Source: an uncultured Collinsella sp.
GTDB lineage: Bacteria; Actinomycetota; Coriobacteriia; Coriobacteriales; Coriobacteriaceae
Direction: 5' to 3'
DNA: 12,079 nucleotides
Assembly: GCA_900549085.1 (NCBI GenBank)
Contig: URMO01000067.1
Span: 1-12,079, forward strand
In this document: positions 1 to 5,527 of the stretch, piece by piece
Numbering within the stretch: the stretch's first letter is position 1
How the letters are laid out: the number at the start of each line of letters is the position of its first letter
The notes under the pieces: model-generated
Seen by the model: only the letters and a program-made list of their open reading frames with translations
The model's database searches: none
Told to the model about the DNA's origin: nothing
Program-made: the position numbers and the translations under genes

Positions 1-433
1 CAATCATAATGACGGTACGGTTCTCAACTGCATGCAGCAGGGCATCCTGCTGCGACTTGGAAAAGCGATGAATCTCATCGATAAAAAGAATGGTGCGGCG
101 GTCGTACGTATTCAGGCGCGTCTTAGCCTCGTCGATCACGCGACGAAGATCCTTTACGGTGCCCGTCACAGCGCTGACCTCGACAAACTCGCTCTTAGTA
201 TGGTTGGCGATAATATGTGCCAGCGTCGTCTTGCCCGTACCGGCCGGCCCATACAAAATCACACTCGACAGCACGTCGTGCTCAATCGCGGCACGCAACC
301 ACGAACCCTTACCGACGGCCTTTTGCTGGCCCACATACTCGTCGAGCGAATTGGGCCGCATGCGCACCGCAAGCGGCGCATTCTGAAAGGAACGCTCGCG
401 CGTCGAAGCAGAAAAAAGGTCGTCCATAGCCAT
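1..433 (-). CDS. rarA: RarA/MgsA replication-associated AAA+ ATPase, 5' part only
   Basis: The first 144 residues are visible and the rest lies beyond the left edge. RarA is a cytoplasmic clamp-loader-like AAA+ ATPase that acts on stalled replication forks and interacts with SSB; that role is known for the family. The sequence shows the typical N-terminal 'PLAVRMRP' box (residues 20-27), a Walker A motif GPAGTGKT (62-69) and a Walker B motif LFIDEIH (116-122) followed by RFSKSQQDALLHAVE. It lies 54 bases after dgt on the same strand, so it is probably the last visible gene of the A24 peptidase-dgt-rarA cluster. The start is uncertain: ATG at 433 and ATG at 427 are two codons apart and neither has a good Shine-Dalgarno sequence. 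A -10-like TATACT (467-472) lies upstream but has no convincing -35. The identification is firm; the start is less so. Confidence 0.93.
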   Translation of the reverse strand, partial: MAMDDLFSASTRERSFQNAPLAVRMRPNSLDEYVGQQKAVGKGSWLRAAIEHDVLSSVILYGPAGTGKTTLAHIIANHTKSEFVEVSAVTGTVKDLRRVIDEAKTRLNTYDRRTILFIDEIHRFSKSQQDALLHAVENRTVIMI

Positions 434-487
434 CCCGTGCGTCAATCAAAAACGTTTTCCACCAACAGTATACCGAATAAATACGAA

Positions 488-1735
488 CTACCGTTCGTTA
501 ATATAGGTACGGTGCGGAAACTTCAATCCCGGGAACAGCTTGCTCGTAAGCTCGCAGAAATAGCCGTCCGTCATGCTCGCGATGTAATCCACCACCGCTT
601 GATCCTTGTCGTCCTGCCAGGCATAGGTGCGATCGTAGTAGAAAAGCTGCCGCTCAATGCGAGAAATGTGGTGCTTAAAGATATACGAAGACTCGTCGCC
701 TTCGTTTATATCCTGCAGGCAACGGTCGTAGAGCTTTTCGAAGGCCTCGCGCAGCTCCGCTTCGGAGTCGCCTTCAATGCCGCCCTTGCTATAGATCTTC
801 TCGTAGTTCTCGCGCTTGGCTCGGCGGATCTCCTCAAACAGGTCCTCGCTCATCTCGATGCGTGGCTTACCATAGCTGTGCTCGACGATATCGATGGAGG
901 CATGCGTAAGGATCCAGCTGTTGTATGCCCCGCCCAGGTCATCGTCAAAGGCGTCGGGTGACAGCAGACCCGCCGAAATGGCGTCTTGGCGATCGCGCCC
1001 CACGTAGGCAAGGATATCCGAGATGCGAACCACGCAGCCCTCGAGCGTCATGGGGCGCAGGTGCTCAATTGCGCTGTAACCTGTGGCAATGCAATCCTCA
1101 ACCGTAAGGTCGAACTGGTCAAAGGAGCTCATGTCCGAAAGCTCAAACACACGCTGTTCGTACTCACCGTTGTGGCATAGCACGCCGTCGAGCGTCTGGA
1201 GCGACACGTTGCGGCCGTACAGCGCGTCGAGCACGCGGACCGACTGCACGTTATGGAAAAAATAACGACCCGTGCGCTCGTGATAGATATCGTTGAGGAA
1301 TCGCTCACCGGCATGGCCAAAGGGCGTGTGGCCCAAGTCGTGGCCTAAGCCAATCGCCTCGATCAGATCGCAGTTGAGCCCCAGGGCACGTCCGATATCG
1401 CGCGCGATGCGCGAAACAAGCTGCACGTGCAGGCCGCGACGCGACAGGTCGTCGTTGCTGCGAAAACTAAAGACCTGCGTTTTGCCTGCATAACGGGTGT
1501 ATGCGGGCAGATGCAAAATCTTTTCGGTATCGCGCATAAATGCCGGACGCATGAGCGTGCCCACATCTGCGGCTCGATCGAAGCGTCGAATGACCTGGTC
1601 GTCACCACATCGATAGGGATTAACGACACCTGAGCCGCGGTCGGCGGCGATACGCCCGACCAACTCGGGCGACAACGCCGCGGGAATGCGATCCATACGC
1701 GCCTTAATGGCGGCTGTCTGTTGATTGGTTGCCAT
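488..1735 (-). CDS. dgt: dNTP/dGTP triphosphohydrolase, HD domain
   Basis: This 415-residue cytoplasmic enzyme belongs to the family that hydrolyses dGTP or other dNTPs to a deoxynucleoside and triphosphate. The HD metal site is complete: H103 in 'RGLHVQLVSRIAR', H132-D133 in 'GLGHDLGHTPFGH', and D240 in 'RISDILAYVGRD'. The N-terminal 'LPAYTRYAGKTQVF' (76-89) and the 'HNGEYE' segment are also typical of the dGTPase-like family. The frame stays open 17 codons further upstream, but ATG 1735 is chosen because AAGGAG (1742-1747) sits 6 bases before it. It starts 31 bases after the A24 peptidase gene ends and 54 bases before rarA, all on one strand. An operon is likely. A weak 6-bp hairpin (484-498, ACGAAC/GTTCGT) overlaps the stop codon; it is too weak to call a terminator. 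Whether dGTP is preferred over other dNTPs cannot be read from the sequence. Confidence 0.93.
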   Translation of the reverse strand: MATNQQTAAIKARMDRIPAALSPELVGRIAADRGSGVVNPYRCGDDQVIRRFDRAADVGTLMRPAFMRDTEKILHLPAYTRYAGKTQVFSFRSNDDLSRRGLHVQLVSRIARDIGRALGLNCDLIEAIGLGHDLGHTPFGHAGERFLNDIYHERTGRYFFHNVQSVRVLDALYGRNVSLQTLDGVLCHNGEYEQRVFELSDMSSFDQFDLTVEDCIATGYSAIEHLRPMTLEGCVVRISDILAYVGRDRQDAISAGLLSPDAFDDDLGGAYNSWILTHASIDIVEHSYGKPRIEMSEDLFEEIRRAKRENYEKIYSKGGIEGDSEAELREAFEKLYDRCLQDINEGDESSYIFKHHISRIERQLFYYDRTYAWQDDKDQAVVDYIASMTDGYFCELTSKLFPGLKFPHRTYINER

Positions 1736-1741
1736 GGCATG

Positions 1742-1747
1742 CTCCTT
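1742..1747 (-). promoter_or_regulatory. Shine-Dalgarno of dgt (decides start)
   Basis: AAGGAG is followed by CATGCC and then ATG 1735. It argues against the longer open frame and against the out-of-frame ATG at 1740. Confidence 0.7.
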
Positions 1748-1766
1748 AAAAAGGGCGCGCAAACGG

Positions 1767-2189
1767 TTACAGCGTACTACCCACAACCTCGATTATGGCA
1801 AATATCGGCACCAAAAACGGCAGCAATGGCAGGGAGCGCGATTTTGCGATGAGACAGGCGGCGGCAAGGGCCAGGAGCGCAGCCGCAAACGCGACGATAC
1901 CACCCAAGGGATCGAAGGTACAAAGGGCAAAGAGCGCCTTGGCGTCCCCCATACCAATGCCGGGAGCGTGGCGAACACGACGCCAGAGCGACTCAGTAAG
2001 CATAAGGGCAAGGTAGGCGATGGCAGCAAGACCGGCATGGTCAAGCGCCGTGTTAACGCCCTTGTCGAGCCAAACGCCTGCAAACGCCGCCACCGCACAC
2101 GCGCCGGCAAGCTCGTTGGGAAACCGTCGCTCACGGGCATCAATCGCCGCGCCGACAAAGATGCAAATCCAAAACGGGATATAGAACAT
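1767..2189 (-). CDS. Short A24-family prepilin-type peptidase
   Basis: A 140-residue integral membrane protein. A24 aspartyl proteases cut type IV prepilin or prepilin-like leader peptides at the cytoplasmic face. The two expected catalytic aspartates are present: D17 in 'AAIDARERRFPNEL' and D82 in 'GIGMGDAK' (the GxGD motif). The rest is mostly hydrophobic, with about five membrane segments: roughly 3-16, 28-41, 53-65, 88-113 and 118-136. The N-terminal methylase domain of classical PilD is absent, so this is the peptidase-only form of about 140-170 residues. ATG 2189 is chosen because a near-perfect AAGGAGGTG (2194-2202) precedes it; the frame is open further upstream but runs into the terminator hairpin. 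No pilin, pilus ATPase or platform protein is visible, so its substrate is unknown. It sits 31 bases before dgt, probably in the same transcript. Confidence 0.85.
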   Translation of the reverse strand: MFYIPFWICIFVGAAIDARERRFPNELAGACAVAAFAGVWLDKGVNTALDHAGLAAIAYLALMLTESLWRRVRHAPGIGMGDAKALFALCTFDPLGGIVAFAAALLALAAACLIAKSRSLPLLPFLVPIFAIIEVVGSTL

Positions 2190-2193
2190 CGAA

Positions 2194-2202
2194 CACCTCC
2201 TT
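2194..2202 (-). promoter_or_regulatory. Strong Shine-Dalgarno of the A24 peptidase gene
   Basis: AAGGAGGTG, then TTCG, then ATG 2189. It fixes the start downstream of the terminator hairpin at 2222-2260 and suggests efficient translation. Confidence 0.75.
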
Positions 2203-2221
2203 GGGCGGCAGCTCAAACGCA

Positions 2222-2260
2222 AAAACCACCTCAAAGATACCTGTCCTTTGTAGTGGTTTT
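2222..2260 (-). terminator. Intrinsic terminator after the glycosyltransferase gene; copy A of a shared hairpin
   Basis: On the minus strand the arm AAAACCACTACAAAG pairs with CTTTGAGGTGGTTTT (13 of 15 positions) around a 9-base loop GACAGGTAT, followed by a further T. The hairpin begins 8 bases past the glycosyltransferase stop codon, which is the usual place for an intrinsic terminator. The sequence is clearly related to the hairpin at 9906-9947 (see findings). Confidence 0.8.
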
Positions 2261-2268
2261 GATGCTGG

Positions 2269-3564
2269 TTATTTGGCGCCTTGCATGACCTCGTCAAGGG
2301 TAACGCTCACGGCGTGCTGCGTCGGCACCCAGTCGACCTTCAAGAACAGTGCTGCCACCGTAATGGGGATATAGCTGAACATAAAGATCGGGAAGGTAAA
2401 CAGGTTGGTCACCAGACGCCACTTTTGCGCGCAGTGAATGTGCTTGTACTCAAAGATGGTCGTGAGCAGCGCCAGGATAAAGAACGTCTGATACATCATG
2501 GCGAAGGTCATAATGAGAGAAGCGGCACACGCCTGCATCTCAACCTCGGTGGCCAGGAAGCCGTGCGAAAGACCGCCCACGATGAGGAACGTCGCATTGG
2601 CGAGCATCGAGATCAGAGATAGCAACATACCCGGGGCGATCGTCATGAACATGTCATAGGCGGCAAAGCGATGGTAGCGAAAGGTCGATTTGACCAGGTG
2701 CTTACCATACGTAAAGAACACCTGGTAGAAGCCCTTGGTCCAGCGCATACGCTGCTTCCAGGAAGCCTTAAACGTCACGGGCTGTTCGTCAAAGAACTCC
2801 GCCGGTGCATAGCCAATGCGAATGCCGTGGATGGCGCAGAACGTGGTGAACTGAATATCCTCGGTCAGCGTATGGAACTGCCAACCGTGCATGCCCTCGA
2901 TCACGCTCGCCGAGATAAGGTAACCCGAACCCGAGACAGCGCAGGACGTCTTGCAGATATTACGCGCGTTGTTGAGAAAGCGCGCCTCTCGCAGATACCA
3001 CGTAGCATTAGCCGCCGAGATCCACGAGCTGCCGAAGTTCTTGGAGTTGCGATAGCTCGTGACCACATGGAAGCCCTGATCAAAGGCATCGTTCATCTTG
3101 GAGACGTAATCGCGGGCGATGACGTTATCGGCATCGAAGATAAAGTAGCCTTCAAACGTATCGGGATACTCGTTAAGGATGCGGTCGAAGCCAAAGTCCA
3201 TGACCCAGCTCTTGCCCTTGCGGGCAAGGTCATTGCGCTCATAAACGACAGCGCCCGCCTCGCGCGCGAGCTGCGCCGTGTTGTCGGTGCAGGCGTCGGC
3301 GACCACAAAGACCTCGATAAGCTCGGACGGATAATCCTGGTCCTTGATGGAGCGAACGAGGTTGGCGATCACAGCCTCCTCGTTATGCGCCGCGATAAAG
3401 AAGGCATAGCGGTGGAGTTTTTTGGCCTTGGGAGGCGCGACCTCGCCACGAAGAGCGCCGATGACAAAGAAGACCACCTGGTACAGAAAGCAGACCGTGA
3501 GCAGCGTGACGACAATCTGGTTGAAGATCACGATGGGTGTGTTGGTTTGTAAAAAGGCGAGCAT
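2269..3564 (-). CDS. Membrane glycosyltransferase, family 2 (processive-type motifs)
   Basis: A 431-residue membrane glycosyltransferase with the GT-A signature of family 2: 'AAHNEE' (58-63), D90 in 'VVADACTDN', the metal-binding DAD (144-146), TED (234-236) and QxxRW (270-274, QRMRW). The TED plus QxxRW combination is typical of processive synthases such as cellulose, chitin or poly-GlcNAc synthases, and also occurs in some single-transfer enzymes. There is one hydrophobic segment at 12-38 and at least three after residue 295 (about 295-325, 343-375 and 390-410). This fits a cytoplasmic catalytic domain held at the membrane. ATG 3564 is preferred over the TTG at 3579 because GGGAG (3570-3574) lies 5 bases upstream of the ATG. 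No other polysaccharide genes are nearby, so donor and product are unknown. It follows the pseudouridine synthase by 82 bases and ends in its own terminator. Confidence 0.88.
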   Translation of the reverse strand: MLAFLQTNTPIVIFNQIVVTLLTVCFLYQVVFFVIGALRGEVAPPKAKKLHRYAFFIAAHNEEAVIANLVRSIKDQDYPSELIEVFVVADACTDNTAQLAREAGAVVYERNDLARKGKSWVMDFGFDRILNEYPDTFEGYFIFDADNVIARDYVSKMNDAFDQGFHVVTSYRNSKNFGSSWISAANATWYLREARFLNNARNICKTSCAVSGSGYLISASVIEGMHGWQFHTLTEDIQFTTFCAIHGIRIGYAPAEFFDEQPVTFKASWKQRMRWTKGFYQVFFTYGKHLVKSTFRYHRFAAYDMFMTIAPGMLLSLISMLANATFLIVGGLSHGFLATEVEMQACAASLIMTFAMMYQTFFILALLTTIFEYKHIHCAQKWRLVTNLFTFPIFMFSYIPITVAALFLKVDWVPTQHAVSVTLDEVMQGAK

Positions 3565-3569
3565 GCAGG

Positions 3570-3574
3570 CTCCC
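3570..3574 (-). promoter_or_regulatory. Shine-Dalgarno of the glycosyltransferase gene (decides start)
   Basis: GGGAG with a 5-base spacer to ATG 3564. It supports that ATG over the in-frame TTG five codons earlier. Confidence 0.6.
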
Positions 3575-3598
3575 AGCAACGCGTTACGTAAACAATCG

Positions 3599-3628
3599 TA
3601 TATCTTACCGCAGGCTTACCGAGTTCAA
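3599..3628 (-). promoter_or_regulatory. Possible promoter of the glycosyltransferase gene
   Basis: TTGAAC (3623-3628) and GATATA (3599-3604) are separated by 18 bases in the 82-base gap before the glycosyltransferase. TATACG (3597-3602) with a 20-base spacer is an alternative. The call rests on hexamer resemblance only. Confidence 0.35.
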
Positions 3629-3646
3629 GAAACCACCTAATACTGG

Positions 3647-4660
3647 CTAGGCTTCGAGCAGACCGAGCTGCGGGACAATTTCGTCACCGGCGGCAGTGCG
3701 GCCGAGCGAACGCGGGGCCAGGTCATCCAGAACCGCGGCAAGGTCCCACGGCAGCTCATCACGGCACTCAATGCGCTCTCCCGTCACGGGATGGTCGAAC
3801 GCCACACGCCAGGAATGAAGGAACTGCCTGGTCAGACCCTGATCGGCGCGCGCGTCGCACTTGCCGTAGAGCGGATCGCCCACGCAGGCGTGGTTGATAT
3901 GGCGCATGTGCACGCGAATCTGATGCGTGCGGCCCGTAAACAAGTGGCACTCGACGAGCGTATAGCCGTCGTCAAAACGCGTGGAATCAAAGCGCTCGAG
4001 CACCTTAAAAGTCGTGATGGCCTGGCGCGCAAAGGGGTCATCGGAAACCGCCATCTTCACGCGGTCGCGCGTCGATCGGGCAATACCAGTGTTGACAGTG
4101 CCCTCATCCATGGCGATGTGCCCGTGAACGAGCGTGATATAGCGACGGTCGAGCGTGCGCGTGCGGATGAGATTTTGAAGCGCGCGCTGGGTGTCGTCGT
4201 CTTTTGCCGCGAGCATAAGGCCCGAGGTATCGCGATCCAGGCGATGCACGATGCCGGGGCGGTCCTCACCCTGCACGGTACCCAGATGATCGATACCGCA
4301 GTGGTAGACCAGGGCGTTCGCAAGCGTGCCGCTCTCGTGGCCGTGGGCAGGATGGCACACCAGGCCGCGCTGCTTGGAGAGCACGATAAGGTAGTCGTCC
4401 TCGTAGCGGATATCGAGGGGAATGGCCTCGGGAATCACGTCGGTCGGATCGTGCGGCTCGGGCAGGTCGACCGAGATGCGATCACCGGAGCGCAAGGCAT
4501 ACTTTTTTGACAGGCAGGTCTCGCCGTTGACGGCAACGGCACCGCCCTCGATCAAGTGCGCGCAGGCAGAGCGCGTGGGACAGCCATCGTTGGCGCCCAG
4601 ATAGGCGTCAAGACGCTGACCAGCGGAATCGTCGGCAACAAGAATATGGATGTCGGCCAT
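3647..4660 (-). CDS. RluA-family 23S rRNA/tRNA pseudouridine synthase (RluD-like)
   Basis: A 337-residue cytoplasmic enzyme that isomerises specific uridines in RNA to pseudouridine. An S4-type RNA-binding domain covers about residues 12-66 ('QRLDAYL' to 'LRSGDRI'). The catalytic domain follows with 'VLSKQRGLVCHPAHGH' (93-108) and the active-site motif HRLDRDTSG (139-147), in which D142 is the family nucleophile. 'FTGRTHQIRVHM' and 'GDPLYG' are conserved later motifs. S4 plus this domain is the RluD/RluC/YlyB layout; the target uridines cannot be read from the sequence, so no symbol is given. Its ATG shares one base with the lspA stop codon (TAATG), which implies coupled translation. An lspA neighbour of this type is also known in Firmicutes (ylyB). 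The last 25 residues or so are less conserved in style. Confidence 0.93.
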   Translation of the reverse strand: MADIHILVADDSAGQRLDAYLGANDGCPTRSACAHLIEGGAVAVNGETCLSKKYALRSGDRISVDLPEPHDPTDVIPEAIPLDIRYEDDYLIVLSKQRGLVCHPAHGHESGTLANALVYHCGIDHLGTVQGEDRPGIVHRLDRDTSGLMLAAKDDDTQRALQNLIRTRTLDRRYITLVHGHIAMDEGTVNTGIARSTRDRVKMAVSDDPFARQAITTFKVLERFDSTRFDDGYTLVECHLFTGRTHQIRVHMRHINHACVGDPLYGKCDARADQGLTRQFLHSWRVAFDHPVTGERIECRDELPWDLAAVLDDLAPRSLGRTAAGDEIVPQLGLLEA

Positions 4661-5259
4661 TAGCGCTCATTCCTTTCGCGAATCTTGCGGGCACGCTCCC
4701 CACGCTGCTTGGCTTTGCGTTTGGCGCGAGCCTCATCACGAGCGTTGAGTTCGGCGGTCGCATCGACCTCGCGAGCGGCGGGGCTCAAGAACATGTAACC
4801 GATGAGCGCCAGCACGACGCCGACCGTAATGCCGATATCGGCAACATTAAAAACGGGGAAGTCGATGAAGGTGGTGGCAATAAAATCGGTCACGAAGCCC
4901 ATGGTCAGGCGATCGATAGCGTTGCCGATAGCACCTCCCGCGACCATAGCCATGCCCACAACCTCCAAGCGAGCAAGCTGGGGCGCGCGAAGCAAGTACA
5001 CGGCAATGGCGACAATGACCGCAAGCGCCAGCACAGCGAACGCAACGCCATGCCCCTCGCCCATGCTAAATGCGGCTCCGATATTGCGAACAAACACGAA
5101 ATCGATCACACCGGGGATAACGGTCATATGCAGGGCATCGCCCACGGCACGAACCGCAAGCTTGGTCAGCTGGTCAACAAGCAGCACAACGAACGCTACC
5201 CCACCAGCAACACCCAACCGCCAACGCAAAGGCGGCGTCATATCCGTACCACGACCCAA
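4660..5259 (-). CDS. lspA: Prolipoprotein signal peptidase (signal peptidase II)
   Basis: LspA is an inner-membrane aspartyl protease that removes the signal peptide from lipid-modified prolipoproteins just before the lipobox cysteine. With the TTG start it is 199 residues long. The family boxes are all present: 'VDQLTKLAVR' (28-37), 'VRNIGAAFSMG' (57-67), 'GGAIGNAIDRL' (108-118) with catalytic D116, and 'FPVFNVADIGI' (134-143) with catalytic D141. Four hydrophobic segments are seen at about 15-33, 71-90, 100-115 and 140-158. An Arg/Lys-rich tail of about 40 residues (160-199) follows the usual end of the family. The start is TTG 5259, with AGGGG upstream at a spacing of about 5; ATG 5241, six codons later, is possible but has a poorer ribosome site. 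It overlaps the pseudouridine synthase by one base. Confidence 0.93.
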   Translation of the reverse strand: MGRGTDMTPPLRWRLGVAGGVAFVVLLVDQLTKLAVRAVGDALHMTVIPGVIDFVFVRNIGAAFSMGEGHGVAFAVLALAVIVAIAVYLLRAPQLARLEVVGMAMVAGGAIGNAIDRLTMGFVTDFIATTFIDFPVFNVADIGITVGVVLALIGYMFLSPAAREVDATAELNARDEARAKRKAKQRGERARKIRERNER

Positions 5260-5310
5260 AGAAATCCCCTACCCTCAAGAACAATCGAATTCCGTTTAAC
5301 GCAGTAGATA

Positions 5311-5341
5311 ATCATACATTGACGCAAGCAAGAAGCGACAA
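5311..5341 (-). promoter_or_regulatory. Possible lspA promoter
   Basis: TATGAT (5311-5316) with TTGTCG (5336-5341) 19 bases upstream, in the 266-base gap between ileS and lspA. The -10 is good and the spacer is long. A promoter is expected here because an ileS terminator lies just upstream. Confidence 0.3.
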
Positions 5342-5421
5342 ATCTCCCAAGAACGGAAACACCGCAGGTAGAGCATAAATGAGCGAGCGGGTCGCATTTG
5401 AGACAAGGTGACGTGAAATGA

Positions 5422-5450
5422 AAGGGCGCTGACCTTTCGGTCGCGCCCTT
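5422..5450 (-). terminator. Likely ileS terminator
   Basis: On the minus strand AAGGGCGC-GACC pairs with GGTC-(A bulge)-GCGCCCTT around a GAAA tetraloop (GNRA type), followed by TCATTTC. That makes twelve pairs with one bulge, about 75 bases after the ileS stop codon. The T tract is interrupted, so efficiency is uncertain. The rest of the ileS-lspA gap (5260-5525) shows no convincing gene; an open frame of 78 codons there has no ribosome site and runs through this hairpin. Confidence 0.65.
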
Positions 5451-5496
5451 GAAATTGAACGTCAGATTGTCCAAATGCGGCCCGCGCAGCGTCGGC

Positions 5497-5527
5497 AGGT
5501 TACGGCGTTCTACGAACGCCGTAACCT
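5497..5527. repeat. Perfect 14-bp inverted repeat on the ileS stop codon
   Basis: AGGTTACGGCGTTC (5497-5510), a 3-base spacer, then its exact reverse complement (5514-5527). It overlaps the TAG stop codon of ileS (5526-5528). No T tract follows on either strand, so it is not a classical intrinsic terminator. It could protect the 3' end of the mRNA or be a binding or repeat element. Confidence 0.85.

Noticed and set aside
484..499. ACGAAC/GTTCGT hairpin at the dgt stop codon
   Set aside because: A 6-bp stem with an imperfect T-rich tail, and rarA follows at once on the same strand; too weak to call a terminator.
32..961. 309-codon plus-strand frame across rarA and dgt
   Set aside because: It runs antisense through two recognised genes and their gap, has no family motif, and has an Arg/His/Leu/Val-rich shadow composition.
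5238..5474. 78-codon minus-strand frame between ileS and lspA
   Set aside because: It has a TTG start without a ribosome site, contains the likely ileS terminator hairpin and overlaps the lspA start.
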